Notes: generated by a model not told the origin, from the letters alone. Shown: positions 46,274 through 58,229, counted from the stretch's first letter. The stretch: DNA of 64,000 bases from Fidelibacterota bacterium (GCA_002707645.1 PANN01000007.1:14298-78297); one strand, 5' to 3'. Numbers and translations are program-made.

Positions 46274-46687
46274 CTATAATTCTCTTCTAGGTACCATTTT
46301 AGTTTTTATTGCAAATTTATGAGAACAAGCCCTAAAAGCTTCTTTAGCTTGATCTTCTGTTAACCCATCTATCTCATATAAAATTCTACCAGGCTTAACA
46401 ATTGAAACCCACGAGTCTGGCGAACCTTTTCCTTTTCCCATCCTAGTTTCTGCTGGTTTTTTTGTAATAGATTTATTGGGAAATATTCTAATCCATAATC
46501 TTCCAATTTTTCTTACTCTACGAGATAAAGAAATTCTACCAGCTTCTATTTGCCTATTAGTTATCCATCCTGGCTCCATAGCTTTCATTCCATATGTTCC
46601 ATAACATACATAATTACCAGAATTAGACATGCCTCTTAAATTTCCCTTATGAGGTTTTCTGTATTTAATTCTTTTAGGAGATAACAT
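46274..46687 (-). CDS. rplP: Ribosomal protein L16
   Basis: L16 sits by the A-site tRNA. The 137 residues show KRIKYRKPHKGNLRGMSNSG, ARISLSRRVRKIGRLWIRIF and the family signature TRMGKGKGSPDSWVSIVKPG. It lies 17 nt after rpsC. Confidence 0.98.
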   Translation of the reverse strand: MLSPKRIKYRKPHKGNLRGMSNSGNYVCYGTYGMKAMEPGWITNRQIEAGRISLSRRVRKIGRLWIRIFPNKSITKKPAETRMGKGKGSPDSWVSIVKPGRILYEIDGLTEDQAKEAFRACSHKFAIKTKMVPRREL

Positions 46688-46704
46688 ATTATTTTTTTTC
46701 CTTA

Positions 46705-47319
46705 TTAATCATTATATATCCAAACTTTTATACCAATAATACCGTATGTTGTATTAGCTTCAACATGCGCATAATCAATCTTTGCTCTTAGAGTATGCAA
46801 TGGTACTCGACCTTCTTTAAAGGTTTCTTGTCTAGCTATTTCTGCACCATTTAATCTACCAGCAATCCTTACTCTTATTCCGTTTGCGCCCATACTAATT
46901 GTACTTTGAATTGATTTTTTTACAGCTCTCCTATAATTAACTTTTTTCTCAATTTGTTGAGAAATATTATCACCAACTAAGCTAGCAACTAAAGCAGGTC
47001 TTTTAATCTCGAAAACATTCACAGAAACCTCATGGCCAACGAGTTTGTTTAATTCTTTTTTTAAACTATCTACTTCTGATCCGCTTTTTCCAATTATCAA
47101 TCCAGGTCTTGCTGTGTTTATAGTTATACTTACTTTAGTTGATGTTCTTGAAATTAGAACTCTTGAAACACTAGCAGTTTTATACTTTTTTTGAATGTAT
47201 CTTCTTAAAATAATATCTTCTTTTAAACGATCAGCATAATGCTTTTCATCAAACCAAGTAGAATCCCATCCTCTATTAATTCCTAAACGTAAACCTATTG
47301 GATTAGCTTTTTGACCCAA
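46705..47319 (-). CDS. rpsC: Ribosomal protein S3
   Basis: S3 forms part of the mRNA entry channel. The 204 residues start MGQKANPIGLRLGINRGWDS and contain the KH domain GLIIGKSGSEVDSLKKELNK and the C-terminal GRLNGAEIARQETFKEGRVP. It lacks the long C-terminal tail seen in some bacteria. It lies 2 nt after rplV. Confidence 0.98.
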   Translation of the reverse strand: MGQKANPIGLRLGINRGWDSTWFDEKHYADRLKEDIILRRYIQKKYKTASVSRVLISRTSTKVSITINTARPGLIIGKSGSEVDSLKKELNKLVGHEVSVNVFEIKRPALVASLVGDNISQQIEKKVNYRRAVKKSIQSTISMGANGIRVRIAGRLNGAEIARQETFKEGRVPLHTLRAKIDYAHVEANTTYGIIGIKVWIYND

Positions 47320-47321
47320 AA

Positions 47322-47669
47322 TTAACCTCTCTTATTAATTTTTTCTGATAAAGTTATTGTTAAATGGCTAGTTCTTTTTAAAATCTGAGAAGCCCTACCC
47401 ATAGCTCTTGGTCTAAATCTTTTCATTACAGGACCTCCATCAACAAAAGCACTTGAAACAACAATTTCATCTTGGTTAAAATCACCTTTATTTTCAAGGT
47501 TAGACAAACCGGAGTTAATTGCTTTCAATATAAAATTTGATGCTTTTTTATTACTATTAATTAAGATATTAATAGCACGATTAACTTTAAGTCCTCTAAG
47601 TTCATTAAGAACAAAACGAACTTTAGTTGGAGACTGTTTTAAATGTTTAACTTTTACTGTAGTTTCCAT
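47322..47669 (-). CDS. rplV: Ribosomal protein L22
   Basis: L22 lines the peptide exit tunnel. The 115 residues contain KHLKQSPTKVRFVLNELRGL, and the beta-hairpin region ends in MKRFRPRAMGRASQILKRTS, where macrolide-resistance changes occur in other species. No deletion is obvious there. It lies 2 nt after rpsS. Confidence 0.97.
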   Translation of the reverse strand: METTVKVKHLKQSPTKVRFVLNELRGLKVNRAINILINSNKKASNFILKAINSGLSNLENKGDFNQDEIVVSSAFVDGGPVMKRFRPRAMGRASQILKRTSHLTITLSEKINKRG

Positions 47670-47671
47670 AA

Positions 47672-47944
47672 TTATTTCATTTTCCTATCACCAGAATGAC
47701 CCCTAAAAATCCTAGTTGGAGCAAATTCACCTAATTTATGACCAACCATATTCTCCGTAATAAATACTGGGACAAATTTGTTTCCATTATGTATTGCTAA
47801 AGTATGACCAACAAATAACGGAGATACCATTGATCTTCTAGCCCAAGTTTTAATTACCTCTTTTTTATTAGCTGAATTCATTTTATCTAGTTTTTTTTCT
47901 AGCTTAAAATCGATATATGGTCCTTTTTTAAGAGATCTAGACAT
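47672..47944 (-). CDS. rpsS: Ribosomal protein S19
   Basis: S19 is a 30S head protein that pairs with S13. The 90 residues begin [20 protein letters not shown] and end with [20 protein letters not shown], diagnostic for the family. Its ATG overlaps the rplB stop by 1 nt. Confidence 0.98.
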   Translation of the reverse strand: MSRSLKKGPYIDFKLEKKLDKMNSANKKEVIKTWARRSMVSPLFVGHTLAIHNGNKFVPVFITENMVGHKLGEFAPTRIFRGHSGDRKMK

Positions 47945-48777
47945 TATTTTTTTCTCCTTGAAACTATATATTTATTTGATATTTTATTTTTCTTTCTAGT
48001 TTTATAACCCTTGGCTGGAGTTCCCCATGGCGAAACAGGATGTCTACCACCAGAAGTCTTACCTTCACCACCACCATGAGGATGGTCAACCGGGTTCATT
48101 ACTACACCTCTGACTTTTGGTCTTCTTCCTAACCATCTTGCTCTGCCAGCTTTACCAATTTTAATATTTTCATGTGTCTTATTACCAACCGTACCTAAGG
48201 TAGCTAAACACTGTTCAGATACCATTCTTATTTCACTTGATGGTAACTTTAATGAAACCATTTTATTTTCTTTAGCCATAATTCTTGCATAAGTACCAGC
48301 ACTTCTTGCCATTTGAGCACCTTTGCCTGGTTTCAATTCAATATTATGAACTAGCATACCATCTGGAATATCTTTTAACAATAGCGCATTACCTGTTTTA
48401 AAATCAACTTTACTATCTTTTGAAGATATAATAGTGTCATTAACATTTAAACCATCCGGAGCAATTATATATCTTTTCTCATTATCTTCGTATTGGATTA
48501 ATGCAATCCTTGAAGATCTATTTGGATCATATTCAATCGAAGTAACTTTACCTGTCATATTAAACTTATTTCTTTTAAAGTCAATAAGCCTGTATCTTCT
48601 TTTATGTCCTCCACCTCTTCTTCTAGATGTTATTCGACCAAGATTATTTCTTCCACCAGTTTTCTTAAGAGGTTTTGTTAAGCTTCTTTCGGGACGTTTT
48701 TTTGTAATTTCGTCAAATGTAGATATCGACATATATCTTCTACTTGGTGTATCAGGTTTTAATTTTCTAATAGCCAT
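47944..48777 (-). CDS. rplB: Ribosomal protein L2
   Basis: L2 is essential for subunit association and the peptidyl-transferase centre. The 277 residues contain [20 protein letters not shown] and the signature [20 protein letters not shown] near residue 224, including the critical His. It overlaps rplW and rpsS by 1 nt each. Confidence 0.98.
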   Translation of the reverse strand: MAIRKLKPDTPSRRYMSISTFDEITKKRPERSLTKPLKKTGGRNNLGRITSRRRGGGHKRRYRLIDFKRNKFNMTGKVTSIEYDPNRSSRIALIQYEDNEKRYIIAPDGLNVNDTIISSKDSKVDFKTGNALLLKDIPDGMLVHNIELKPGKGAQMARSAGTYARIMAKENKMVSLKLPSSEIRMVSEQCLATLGTVGNKTHENIKIGKAGRARWLGRRPKVRGVVMNPVDHPHGGGEGKTSGGRHPVSPWGTPAKGYKTRKKNKISNKYIVSRRKK

Positions 48778-49097
48778 TAAAATTCTCCGTCAACTAAATT
48801 CAACTTATCGTCTTTGTGTAAAGTAACAATGGCTTTTTTCCATAAATCTCTATGACCAGAAGTCCTAATTACGTGGCCTCCGCTTTTCACACTAGTATTT
48901 TTAAGTTTTCCTTTAAAAACAGATGTACGGACTTTTGTTATCCTTACATCAAATCTTTTTTCAATTGCTTGCTTAATTTGTAATTTATTTGCTTTTGGGT
49001 TAACCTTAAAAACATACTTATTGTATTTTTCTGTAATAAGGTTACTTTTTTCTGTTAGCATAGGTGATAATATAATATTTGACATTTCTAATAACAT
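48777..49097 (-). CDS. rplW: Ribosomal protein L23
   Basis: L23 is the trigger factor and SRP docking protein at the tunnel exit. The sequence [20 protein letters not shown], then [20 protein letters not shown] is typical. From ATG 49097 it has 106 residues; an ATG at 49085 (MSNIILSP) would give 102 and looks more like family N-termini. Neither start has a clear Shine-Dalgarno, so this remains open. It lies 3 nt after rplD. Confidence 0.95.
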   Translation of the reverse strand: MLLEMSNIILSPMLTEKSNLITEKYNKYVFKVNPKANKLQIKQAIEKRFDVRITKVRTSVFKGKLKNTSVKSGGHVIRTSGHRDLWKKAIVTLHKDDKLNLVDGEF

Positions 49098-49100
49098 AAT

Positions 49101-49730
49101 TTATTTCATCAAGCTCTTATTCAAAAAATCAACAGAACTCTTATCTATTAATAAAAAATTACTATTCATAACATCGTAAGTTGAAAAGCTTTTTACATTT
49201 ACTAAATTAACATTTTTAACATTCCTAGAGCTTAAAAATAAATTATTTTCAAAACTATCAGTGATAACCAATGTCTTTATATTTTTAACTTCTAAATTCT
49301 CTAAAACTGTTAAAAAATCTTTCGTTTTAATTTTATCCATTGAAAAGTCATTCAATACCTTGTAAGAATCTTTTAAAACTTTAATTGATAATGCACTTTT
49401 TCTAGCTAAGGTTCTTACCTTTTTATTTAATTTAAGTGAATATGTCCTTGGTTTAGGACCAAAAGCAGAACCACCGTGCACTCTTGCAGGATTTCTTGTT
49501 GATCCGACTCTAGCATTACCAGTACCTTTTTGCTTGTAAGGCTTTCTTCCACCACCACTAACTTCAGATCTTGTTTTGGAACTTGATGTTCCTTGTCTCT
49601 TAGCAGCTAATTCAGATTTGACAGCAAGATAAATGCAATGCTCGTTTGGCTCAATTTTAAATACTCTATTGTCCATATCTACTTTTGTAGATGTTTTCTT
49701 GCCACTTTTATTATAAGTATTTACTTTCAT
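49101..49730 (-). CDS. rplD: Ribosomal protein L4
   Basis: L4 extends a loop into the exit tunnel and, in E. coli, represses the S10 operon. The 209 residues contain the loop region KTRSEVSGGGRKPYKQKGTG-NARVGSTRNP and GPKPRTYSLKLNKKVRTLAR. It lies 1 nt after rplC and 3 nt before rplW. Confidence 0.97.
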   Translation of the reverse strand: MKVNTYNKSGKKTSTKVDMDNRVFKIEPNEHCIYLAVKSELAAKRQGTSSSKTRSEVSGGGRKPYKQKGTGNARVGSTRNPARVHGGSAFGPKPRTYSLKLNKKVRTLARKSALSIKVLKDSYKVLNDFSMDKIKTKDFLTVLENLEVKNIKTLVITDSFENNLFLSSRNVKNVNLVNVKSFSTYDVMNSNFLLIDKSSVDFLNKSLMK

Positions 49731-49731
49731 A

Positions 49732-50556
49732 TTATTTCTTTGTTAAATATAAATAATTATTATTTGAACCAGGAAGAGAACCTTTAATAAATATTAAATT
49801 ATTACTATAATCTATATTTAGCACCTCTAAATTCTTAACTGTAACTTTTTCATCACCCATTCTTCCTGCCATTTTCATTCCAGGGAAAATTCTTCCAGGA
49901 TCAGTACCAGCACCAACAGAGCCAGACTTTCTCATAACACTGTTTTTTCCATGCGATGCTCTACCGCCTCCAAAATTGTGCCTTTTCATATGGCCAGCAA
50001 AACCTTTACCTATTGACCTACCTGTAACAGTCAAGAAATCACCTACATTGAATTGCTTTAAATTAACTTCATCACCAATACTTGGGATATTATCAAGCTT
50101 ATGTAATCTAAATTCTTTCAAAACTTTCTTTGGTGTTATCTTAGCTTTACCAAAATGACCCATTAGAGGTTTAGTCAAATGTTTTTCTTTAGCATCAATA
50201 AAGCCAAGCTGCACAGAATCATAACCATCATTTTTTTTATTTTTAATTTGTGTCACTGTACACGGGCCAGCCTGAACAACTGTAGCTGGAAAAACATCTC
50301 CAGATTCTGTAAACAATTGCGTCATCCCAACTTTTTTACCAATCAAATTTGAAAAAGAAAATTTCAATTCTTCATTATTTTCTTCATCAACAGCATCTTC
50401 TTTGGAAGTTTTCTTATCAGATTCTAAATTTTTAATAGGAGCTTCTTCAACTTTTATATCTCCATCTAATGAGCTTTCGCCTGATGAATCTTCTTCATGC
50501 TCTATTTCATCTTCTAAAAATAAATCTAAATTATATAAATATGTATCTAATACCAT
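49732..50556 (-). CDS. rplC: Ribosomal protein L3 with acidic N-terminal extension
   Basis: L3 is an early-assembly 50S protein. The normal L3 starts near residue 70 (NLIGKKVGMTQLF) and runs to the C-terminus, with SIGKGFAGHMKRHNFGGGRA and the usual GRMGDEKVTVKNLEVL. Before it lie about 69 residues, very rich in Glu, Asp and Ser (for example EDEIEHEEDSSGESS). No ATG or GTG precedes the L3 core, and the two nearby TTG codons have no Shine-Dalgarno. The ATG at 50556 has AAGGA at 50570-50574, 13 nt upstream. I therefore take the extension as translated. Confidence 0.92.
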   Translation of the reverse strand: MVLDTYLYNLDLFLEDEIEHEEDSSGESSLDGDIKVEEAPIKNLESDKKTSKEDAVDEENNEELKFSFSNLIGKKVGMTQLFTESGDVFPATVVQAGPCTVTQIKNKKNDGYDSVQLGFIDAKEKHLTKPLMGHFGKAKITPKKVLKEFRLHKLDNIPSIGDEVNLKQFNVGDFLTVTGRSIGKGFAGHMKRHNFGGGRASHGKNSVMRKSGSVGAGTDPGRIFPGMKMAGRMGDEKVTVKNLEVLNIDYSNNLIFIKGSLPGSNNNYLYLTKK

Positions 50557-50564
50557 TTTGAATT

Positions 50565-50867
50565 CTAAGTCCTTATTTCAACATCAACGCCAGCTGGCAT
50601 ATCTAATTTCATTAAAGCATCAACAGTTTTAGAAGTTGAATTTAACAATTCAATAATTCTTCTGTGAATAGTTATCTGAAACTGCTCCCTAGATTTTTTA
50701 TCAACAAAAACAGACTTATTTACAGTATAAATCGTTTTCTTATTAGGCAAAGGAATTGGACCTAATACCAAAGCACCTGTTTCATTAGCTTTTTTAACTA
50801 TTTTAACAGTTGACTTATCAAGCAACATATGATCATAAGCTCTTAATTTTATTCTTATTTTATTCAT
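50565..50867 (-). CDS. rpsJ: Ribosomal protein S10
   Basis: S10 is a 30S head protein and, as NusE, takes part in antitermination. The 100 residues include [20 protein letters not shown] and [20 protein letters not shown], typical of the family. It begins the S10 cluster but follows fusA by only 2 nt, so there is no space for a separate S10 leader; the usual tuf gene between fusA and rpsJ is absent. Confidence 0.98.
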   Translation of the reverse strand: MNKIRIKLRAYDHMLLDKSTVKIVKKANETGALVLGPIPLPNKKTIYTVNKSVFVDKKSREQFQITIHRRIIELLNSTSKTVDALMKLDMPAGVDVEIRT

Positions 50868-50869
50868 AA

Positions 50870-52960
50870 CTATACCGTTACATTCCCTTTAAATTTTTCA
50901 ACAACTTTTTCTTGAATGCTTTTTGGAGCTTGCTGATATTCAGCAAATGCTAATGTAAAAACAGCTCGACCCTGTGTCAATGAACGTAAATCTGTTGCAT
51001 AACCAAACATTTGAGACAATGGAACAGTTGATTTTAAAACCTGAGTTTTATCTCTAGGTTCATAGCCTTTTACTATACCTCTTCTTGAGGTAACATCACC
51101 CATTACAGCACCTAAATATTCATCAGGCATAACTACCTCTAAATCCATAATCGGTTCAAGCAACTTTGGACCACCTCTTCTCATTGCTTCTCTCATTGCC
51201 ATACTTCCTACAATTCTAAAAGCCATCTCATTTGAATCTACATCATGGAAGGAACCGTGAAATAAAGTAACCTTAATATCTTCAACAGGATATCCAGCTA
51301 ATGGACCATTTAAAATAGCATCTTGAATTCCTTTATCAACAGCAGGTATATATTCTTTAGGAATAGCACCACCAACAATCTTGTTAATAAATTCATAACC
51401 TGCACCAGATTCGTTTGGTTCAACATTCATTACCACATGAGCATACTGACCTCTACCACCTGACTGCTTTGCTAACTTTGTATTTTGCTCAACGTCAGAA
51501 GTAATACACTCCCTATAAGCAACTTGGGGAGCACCTACATTAGCTACAACATTAAATTCTCTTTTAAGCCTATCTACAATAATTTCTAAATGAAGTTCAC
51601 CCATTCCAGATATAATTGTTTGATTAGTTTCTTCATCTGTGTGAACTCTGAACGTAGGATCTTCTTCGGCTAATTTTGCTAATGAAACAGATAAATTTTC
51701 TTGATCTTTCTTAGTTTGCGCTTCAACAGATACAGATATAACAGGATCAGGAAAAATCATAGATTCAAATAAAATAGGGTTTTTTTCTGAACATAAAGTG
51801 TGCCCTGTTTTTGTATTTTTCAATCCAACCATAGCTGCAATTTCACCACAACTAACTGTTTTTCTTTCTTCTCTTTTATTTGAATGCATCAACATAAGCC
51901 TTCCAACTCGCTCTTTTTTTTGAGAACTAGAATTATAAATAAAATCACCAGTCGAAACTTGACCAGAATAAACTCTAAAAAATGTTAATTTACCAACAAA
52001 AGGATCAGTCATTATTTTAAATGCGATAGCACTAAATTCTTCAGATTCAGAAGGTTCTCTTTCTAATTTATTTTCTTCATTTCTAGGTTCAAATCCATCC
52101 ATGGAACCAACATCTGTTGGAGATGGTAGGAAATCAATCACAGAGTCTAAACATCTTTGAACACCTTTATTTTTAAAAGCTGAGCCACACAATGTTGGAA
52201 CAATCGAACCATCTAAAGTAGCCAATCTAAGAGCAATTTTAAGTTCAGATTCAGTTATTTCTTCATTTTCAAGAAATTTATTCATTAAATTTTCATCTTG
52301 CGTAGCAACTTCTTCAATTAAAAAAGATCTAAATTTTTCAGCTTTATCAGCTAATTCAGCCGGAATATCAGAGTATTCAAACTTTGAGCCATCATCGGCA
52401 GTATAAATTATCGCTTTGTTAGATATTAAATCTACAAGACCTGTAAACTCCTGGCCAGAACCAATAGGTAAAACTAAAGGAACAGGATTTGCACCAAACC
52501 TATCCTTAATCATTTCCACTACATTATAAAAATCAGCACCAGTTCTATCCATTTTATTAACAAAAGCAATTCTAGGGACATCATATCTATCAGCTTGTCT
52601 CCAAACTGTTTCTGACTGAGGCTCTACACCACCAACAGCACAAAATAAAGCGATTGCCCCATCTAATACTCTTAAAGACCTCTCTACTTCCATTGTAAAA
52701 TCAACGTGACCAGGAGTATCAATAATATTAATCCTATGATCTTCCCAGAACGCCGTTGTTGCTGCAGAAGTAATTGTTATACCTCTTTCTTTTTCCTGAT
52801 CCATCCAATCCATTGTAGCAGCACCATCATGGACTTCACCTAAACGATGCAATCTGCCAGTATAATACAATATTCTTTCGGTCATTGTAGTTTTGCCAGC
52901 ATCTATATGAGCCATAATGCCTATATTTCTTACTTTTCCTAGTGAAATTTGCTTATCCAT
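50870..52960 (-). CDS. fusA: Elongation factor G
   Basis: EF-G is the GTPase that drives tRNA-mRNA translocation. The 696 residues are full length, with G1 AHIDAGKTT (17-25), the switch region [18 protein letters not shown]3 [10 protein letters not shown]4 NKMDRTGAD, domain [17 protein letters not shown] and a C-terminal [12 protein letters not shown]. It lies 5 nt after rpsG in the str-operon order rpsL-rpsG-fusA. Confidence 0.98.
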   Translation of the reverse strand: MDKQISLGKVRNIGIMAHIDAGKTTMTERILYYTGRLHRLGEVHDGAATMDWMDQEKERGITITSAATTAFWEDHRINIIDTPGHVDFTMEVERSLRVLDGAIALFCAVGGVEPQSETVWRQADRYDVPRIAFVNKMDRTGADFYNVVEMIKDRFGANPVPLVLPIGSGQEFTGLVDLISNKAIIYTADDGSKFEYSDIPAELADKAEKFRSFLIEEVATQDENLMNKFLENEEITESELKIALRLATLDGSIVPTLCGSAFKNKGVQRCLDSVIDFLPSPTDVGSMDGFEPRNEENKLEREPSESEEFSAIAFKIMTDPFVGKLTFFRVYSGQVSTGDFIYNSSSQKKERVGRLMLMHSNKREERKTVSCGEIAAMVGLKNTKTGHTLCSEKNPILFESMIFPDPVISVSVEAQTKKDQENLSVSLAKLAEEDPTFRVHTDEETNQTIISGMGELHLEIIVDRLKREFNVVANVGAPQVAYRECITSDVEQNTKLAKQSGGRGQYAHVVMNVEPNESGAGYEFINKIVGGAIPKEYIPAVDKGIQDAILNGPLAGYPVEDIKVTLFHGSFHDVDSNEMAFRIVGSMAMREAMRRGGPKLLEPIMDLEVVMPDEYLGAVMGDVTSRRGIVKGYEPRDKTQVLKSTVPLSQMFGYATDLRSLTQGRAVFTLAFAEYQQAPKSIQEKVVEKFKGNVTV

Positions 52961-52965
52961 AATTT

Positions 52966-53433
52966 TTATCTAAAATGAGCAAAAGCTTTGTTAGCCTCTG
53001 CCATTTTATGTGTATCTTCTTTCTTTTTAATCGAGGAGCCTTCATTATTAGAAGCAGCAATTAATTCAGCAGCTAATCTGTTTGACATTGTCTTACCTTT
53101 TCTGCCTCGTGAAAAACTCAATATCCATCTCATTGCCAAGGATAGTTTTCTTGATTGAGAAACTTCCATTGGGACTTGATATGTAGCTCCTCCAATTCTC
53201 TTAGACTTAACTTCAAGAGTAGGTGAAACATTTGATAATGCTTTCTTAAAAACATCAATAGCATTTTCTTTTTTTTCTTTCTCAGATATAATATCTAAAC
53301 AATTATAAAATATTTTTTCTGCTACACTTTTCTTACCACTTTTCATTAAATAATTAATGAATTTAGCAACAGTGTAATCCTTGTATGTAGGATCTGGTAA
53401 AATTAATCTTTTTTCTGGTCTTCTTCTTCTCAA
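52966..53433 (-). CDS. rpsG: Ribosomal protein S7
   Basis: S7 nucleates assembly of the 30S head. The 155 residues contain [31 protein letters not shown]-like (here [20 protein letters not shown]) and the C-terminal [19 protein letters not shown]. It lies 6 nt after rpsL. Confidence 0.98.
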   Translation of the reverse strand: MRRRRPEKRLILPDPTYKDYTVAKFINYLMKSGKKSVAEKIFYNCLDIISEKEKKENAIDVFKKALSNVSPTLEVKSKRIGGATYQVPMEVSQSRKLSLAMRWILSFSRGRKGKTMSNRLAAELIAASNNEGSSIKKKEDTHKMAEANKAFAHFR

Positions 53434-53439
53434 ATCTTA

Positions 53440-53814
53440 TTACTCCTTAGGCTTTTTAGTTCCATATCTTGAACGACTAGTCTTTCTTCCTTCAACACCA
53501 GCCGGATCAAGAACACCTCTAACAACATGGTATCTTACACCTGGCAAATCTTTAACTCTTCCACCTTCAATAAGAACAATAGAATGCTCTTGAAGATTAT
53601 GGCCTTCACCAGGTATATAAGCTGTTACTTCAAAATTATTTGATAGTTTAACTCTGGCAACTTTTCTTAAAGCAGAATTAGGCTTCTTAGGCGTTGTAGT
53701 GTAAACCCTAGTACAAACACCCCTTCTTTGAGGACAAGCCATTAAAGCAGGAACTTTACTCTTTTTAGTCTGCTTTTTTCTACCTTTTCTTACTAACTGA
53801 TTTATAGTTGGCAT
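53440..53814 (-). CDS. rpsL: Ribosomal protein S12
   Basis: S12 lies at the decoding centre. The 124 residues start [20 protein letters not shown] and contain [20 protein letters not shown] and [20 protein letters not shown]. The lysines whose change gives streptomycin resistance in other bacteria (KKPNS and VKDLPG) are the wild-type residues. It is separated from rpoC by 120 bp. Confidence 0.98.
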   Translation of the reverse strand: MPTINQLVRKGRKKQTKKSKVPALMACPQRRGVCTRVYTTTPKKPNSALRKVARVKLSNNFEVTAYIPGEGHNLQEHSIVLIEGGRVKDLPGVRYHVVRGVLDPAGVEGRKTSRSRYGTKKPKE

Positions 53815-53934
53815 AACAACCTTTTCCTATTTTTATTATATTCTGCTAACAAATACAGCTTATAAATTTAATATATACTTTATCATGTATACAAATATTT
53901 TTTTTATTTAAATGGAATATATTCAAAGTGAAAA
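53815..53934 (-). promoter_or_regulatory. rpoC-rpsL intergenic gap
   Basis: This 120-bp AT-rich gap is the longest within the ribosomal run and the likeliest place for a secondary str-operon promoter. On the minus strand a TTGTAT with a TTAAAT 17 nt later is a weak sigma70-like pair. I found no GC-rich hairpin followed by a T tract on the minus strand, so rpoC transcripts may read through into rpsL. Confidence 0.3.
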
Positions 53935-56900
53935 TTATTTTGTTACAATACTTTCTAAAATCTCCTCTTCATGATCGAGCTTTTCAGGAGCAGCAACTTC
54001 ATTTTTCGAAGATACATTTACCTGTCTGTAGTCTTTTCTTCCCGTTCCAGCTGGAATCAATCTACCAATAATAACATTTTCTTTCAATCCAAGGAGATTA
54101 TCAGTTTTTGCCTCAACAGCAGCATCCGTAAGCACTCTTGTTGTCTCTTGGAATGAAGCAGCTGAAATGAAACTATCAGTATTTAATGAGGCTCTTGTAA
54201 TACCAAGCAGTAACGGCTTTGATGTAGCAGGCTTAGCTTTTTTAGTTTTAACAATTTTTTTACCTGCTTCTTTTAATTCAACATTCAATTCTTTGATATT
54301 AGAAGATAAAACAACATCAAATTCCAAGTAATCTGAATCACCAGGATTTGTAACAACAACATTATCTTTAGATTTTTTATTAGCGAAATTAAAATCTGAC
54401 TTATTAACTCTATCTCCTTTTAGGTATTCAGTATTCCCAGGTTCAATTACTTCAACTTTTTGCATCATTTGCCTAACAATCACTTCAATATGCTTATCAC
54501 TAATTTTAACACCTTGTAATCTATAAACCTCTTGAATAGAGTTTAATAAGTAATTCTGGACCATTGTTGAACCACTGATATTCAAAATATCTCTTGGAGA
54601 AACAGACCCTTCACATAACCTATCACCAGCAAAAATATAATCACCTTCATGTACTAAAATATGCCTGCCATATGGGATTTTGTATGTTTTCTTTATATCA
54701 TTTGCTTCAACTACTATCTCTCTAATACCTCTCTTGAGTTTACCATATTTACATATACCATCAATTTCTGTTACAACAGCTGGATTTGAAGGGTTTCTAG
54801 CTTCAAATAATTCTGCAATACGAGGAAGACCACCAGTGATATCCCTTGTCTTGCCTGACTCTTTAGGTATTTTTACAATCACTTGACCCTCTTTTACTGT
54901 TTCACCTTCATTAACAACAACAGTTGCTTTTACAGGTAATATACTAACTCCAGCGGTATCAGATTTAGATGTAGATTTAATTTCAATATGAGGGCTAAGA
55001 TTTCTATTTTTTGACTCAATGATAACCATCATCTTTTTACCACCTTCAACAACCTCTTCAACATAAGTCTCACCTTGAATAAGGTCCTCAAAAACAACTT
55101 TTCCAGATTTTCTAGCTAATATTACATCTGTGTAAGGATCCCAAGAAAATAACATATCACCAGCTTTGACTTTTTGCTTATCTTTAACATTTACATAAGC
55201 TCCGTATGGAATTTTCCAGGAGTTTAATTTAATACCAGACTTATCCAACAATAACATTTCAGAATTCCTCGATTGAGAAACCATATGCTTATCACCTTCA
55301 TCATCAATTGAAAGAACTAATTTAACTGTATCAGAAAATTTAATTTGGCCATCAAGCTTTGTAAATCTTTGCGATCCTTCAACAATTCTAGAAGCAGTTC
55401 CACCAATATGGAAAGTTCTTAAAGTTAACTGCGTCCCTGGCTCTCCAATAGACTGAGCCGCCATAATACCAATAGCATCACCAATCTTAACTTCTGTATG
55501 TGTAGCTAGATTTATTCCATAACATCTAGAACAAACTCCTCTTACGGACTCACATGAAAGAGTAGATCTAATTTTAACTTCATTAACACTGCTATGAGAT
55601 ACTTTGTCAACTGTAGACTGATTAATAAGTTTATTTTTCTTTAAAAGAATCTCTTTAGTAATTTCATCTACGATATTATCAGCTGAATATCTTCCAATTA
55701 TTCTCTCTTCTAAAGTTTCTATAACTTCTTCACCATCCTTAATGTCTTCAACAATCACACCTTGGTTAGTTTTACAATCTAGTTCTGATATAGTTATGTC
55801 CTGAGCAACGTCAACAAGTCTTCTTGTCAAATATCCAGCATCAGCTGTTTTTAAAGCAGTATCAGCTAGACCTTTTCTAGCGCCGTGTGTTGATATAAAA
55901 TATTCAAAAACAGACAAACCTTCTTTAAAATTAGCTCTAATAGGATTTTCAATAATTTCACCAGTAGATCCTGTCATTGACTTCTTTGGTTTTGCCATCA
56001 AACCCCTCATACCTGCAAGCTGCTTAATCTGATCTTGACTTCCTCTTGCTCCAGAATCTGACATCATAAACAATGGATTAAAGCCTTGATTATCCAGCTC
56101 CAGCTCTTCAAACATTGCTGAAGCAACATCACTAGTAGCGTGAGTCCAAATATCTATAACCTTATTATACCTTTCACCATCAGTTATAATTCGTTTATTA
56201 AATTTATCTTGGATAGAATCAACTTTTTTATCAGCTGCGCTTAATATTTCATCTTTTTTAGCAGGTATATGAATGTCATCAAGTGCAATAGATAAACCAC
56301 TCTTGAAAGCAAACTCAAAACCCAGGTCTTTTAATTTATCTAGAAATGCAACTGTATCCATATTACCACACTCTTTATATGATTTGCTTATAATATTATT
56401 TAATTTCTTTTTAGATATTATATCATTTATATATCTTATTTTTTTTGGAAGTATTTCATTAAATAACACCCTCCCAATTGAAGTAGATTTAATCCATTTT
56501 CCATCGGAATCTTTAAAACTAATTTTAGCATGCAAAGTTACTGCTTCATTAATATAGCTTAACCTAGCCTCATCATATGAACCAATAAATGATCCTTCGC
56601 CTTTTTCATTATCTCTTAATCTTGTCAAATAATAACAACCAAGTATCATGTCCTGAGAAGGTATTGCGATTGGTCTTCCATGAGCTGGATGGAGTATATT
56701 ATGACTAGATAACATCAACATCCATGCTTCAACTTGAGCTTCAACAGAAAGAGGTATATGAACAGCCATCTGATCACCATCAAAATCTGCGTTAAAAGCA
56801 GCGCATACTAGAGGGTGTAACCTAATTGCTTTTCCATCAATTAATAAAGGCTGAAAAGCTTGTATTCCAAGTCTATGCAAAGTAGGCGCCCTATTTAAAA

Positions 56901-58215
56901 GTACAGGATGATTACTTGTCACATATTCCAAAACTTGATACACCTCTTGAGCTTTATCATCTACTAATATTCTTGCATTCTTAGGAGTTCTAGCATATCC
57001 TCTTTTAATTAGTTCATTAATAATTTGAGGCTTAAATAATTCCATTGCCATATCCTTAGGGATACCACATTGATGCAACCTCAATTCAGGTCCTACAACA
57101 ATCACAGAACGTCCAGAATAATCAACTCTTTTTCCAAGTAAGTTTTGTCTAAATCTTCCTGTTTTTCCCTTTAGAGAATCACTTAATGACTTAAGAGGTC
57201 TTCTTGTACCACTTCTAACTGCTGATTGCATTCTACTATTATCTAACAATGAATCTACAGCCTCCTGAAGCATTCTTTTCTCATTTCTTAAAATTACATC
57301 TGGTGCTTTAATCTCCATAAGCTGTTTCAGTCTATTATTTCTAATAATAATTCTTCTATATAAATCATTTAAGTCCGACGCAGCAAATCTTCCACCTTCT
57401 AATGGAACTAAAGGTCTTAATTCAGGAGGCAACAATGGCAAAATACTCAAAACCATCCACTCAGGCTTGTTATTTAATTTTTTTTCTAAACGAGGATCAA
57501 ATTTCCTTAAAATTCTTAATCTTTTTAAATAATCGTCTTTCTTAGTAACAGAAGTCTTTTCATTATTTATTAGAGCAAGGAGTCTATTTATCTCTTTTGA
57601 AACATCCAAATCAGATAATAGTGATTTAATAGCAGCTCCACCCATAGATGCATGAAAAAAATTATCATCGTCGATATCATCCTCTGAAATACCCTCAGAA
57701 TCAATTCCAAATTCATAATCTAAATCTAAATATTCATCCTCAGTAATCAGCTCACCAGTTTCTCTTCCAGATGCTCCAGGTTGAAGTATAACAAATTTCT
57801 CATAATAAACAAGTGACTCTAACTGCTTGGTTGTGTATCCTAGAAGATAACTAATTTTACTAGGTATTGAACGTAAATACCATATATGAACAACAGGAAC
57901 TGCTAAGGTTATATGTCCAATTCTTTCTCTTCTAACAGACTTCTTTGTGACCTCTACGCCACATCTATCACAAACAATACCCCTATATCTAATGCCCTTG
58001 TATTTACCACAATGACATTCAAAATCTTTAATTGGGCCAAAAATTTTCTCACAAAATAAACCACTCTTTTCCGGTTTATATGATCTATAATTGATTGTTT
58101 CTGGCTTGGTCACTTCACCATAAGATCGTTCTAAAATGTTTTCGGGAGACAACAAGCCCAAAGTAACCGAATTAAATGATTTGAATTGTGAATTTGATCT
58201 ATAATTTTTTCTCAA
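53935..58215 (-). CDS. rpoC: RNA polymerase beta-prime subunit
   Basis: Beta-prime carries the catalytic magnesium site of RNA polymerase. The 1426 residues contain the N-terminal zinc site (Cys67, Cys69, Cys82, Cys85), the catalytic motif [12 protein letters not shown] (475-486, Asp477/479/481) and the second zinc region ([11 protein letters not shown]). The bridge/trigger-loop segments include [20 protein letters not shown]. The start is TTG at 58215, 7 nt after the strong Shine-Dalgarno AAGGGAG (58223-58229). No large lineage insertion stands out by length. It follows rpoB by 28 nt. Confidence 0.98.
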   Translation of the reverse strand: MRKNYRSNSQFKSFNSVTLGLLSPENILERSYGEVTKPETINYRSYKPEKSGLFCEKIFGPIKDFECHCGKYKGIRYRGIVCDRCGVEVTKKSVRRERIGHITLAVPVVHIWYLRSIPSKISYLLGYTTKQLESLVYYEKFVILQPGASGRETGELITEDEYLDLDYEFGIDSEGISEDDIDDDNFFHASMGGAAIKSLLSDLDVSKEINRLLALINNEKTSVTKKDDYLKRLRILRKFDPRLEKKLNNKPEWMVLSILPLLPPELRPLVPLEGGRFAASDLNDLYRRIIIRNNRLKQLMEIKAPDVILRNEKRMLQEAVDSLLDNSRMQSAVRSGTRRPLKSLSDSLKGKTGRFRQNLLGKRVDYSGRSVIVVGPELRLHQCGIPKDMAMELFKPQIINELIKRGYARTPKNARILVDDKAQEVYQVLEYVTSNHPVLLNRAPTLHRLGIQAFQPLLIDGKAIRLHPLVCAAFNADFDGDQMAVHIPLSVEAQVEAWMLMLSSHNILHPAHGRPIAIPSQDMILGCYYLTRLRDNEKGEGSFIGSYDEARLSYINEAVTLHAKISFKDSDGKWIKSTSIGRVLFNEILPKKIRYINDIISKKKLNNIISKSYKECGNMDTVAFLDKLKDLGFEFAFKSGLSIALDDIHIPAKKDEILSAADKKVDSIQDKFNKRIITDGERYNKVIDIWTHATSDVASAMFEELELDNQGFNPLFMMSDSGARGSQDQIKQLAGMRGLMAKPKKSMTGSTGEIIENPIRANFKEGLSVFEYFISTHGARKGLADTALKTADAGYLTRRLVDVAQDITISELDCKTNQGVIVEDIKDGEEVIETLEERIIGRYSADNIVDEITKEILLKKNKLINQSTVDKVSHSSVNEVKIRSTLSCESVRGVCSRCYGINLATHTEVKIGDAIGIMAAQSIGEPGTQLTLRTFHIGGTASRIVEGSQRFTKLDGQIKFSDTVKLVLSIDDEGDKHMVSQSRNSEMLLLDKSGIKLNSWKIPYGAYVNVKDKQKVKAGDMLFSWDPYTDVILARKSGKVVFEDLIQGETYVEEVVEGGKKMMVIIESKNRNLSPHIEIKSTSKSDTAGVSILPVKATVVVNEGETVKEGQVIVKIPKESGKTRDITGGLPRIAELFEARNPSNPAVVTEIDGICKYGKLKRGIREIVVEANDIKKTYKIPYGRHILVHEGDYIFAGDRLCEGSVSPRDILNISGSTMVQNYLLNSIQEVYRLQGVKISDKHIEVIVRQMMQKVEVIEPGNTEYLKGDRVNKSDFNFANKKSKDNVVVTNPGDSDYLEFDVVLSSNIKELNVELKEAGKKIVKTKKAKPATSKPLLLGITRASLNTDSFISAASFQETTRVLTDAAVEAKTDNLLGLKENVIIGRLIPAGTGRKDYRQVNVSSKNEVAAPEKLDHEEEILESIVTK

Positions 58216-58222
58216 AATTATT

Positions 58223-58229
58223 CTCCCTT
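58223..58229 (-). promoter_or_regulatory. Shine-Dalgarno for the TTG start of rpoC
   Basis: AAGGGAG on the minus strand lies 7 nt before TTG 58215. No ATG or GTG lies close by in frame, and the protein from this TTG begins with the expected [11 protein letters not shown] stretch, so TTG initiation is well supported for an essential gene. Confidence 0.75.

Noticed and set aside
53815-53934. Rho-independent terminator after rpoC
   Set aside because: There is a palindrome GAATATATTC and an A tract on the minus strand, but no GC-rich stem followed by T residues in the direction of transcription.
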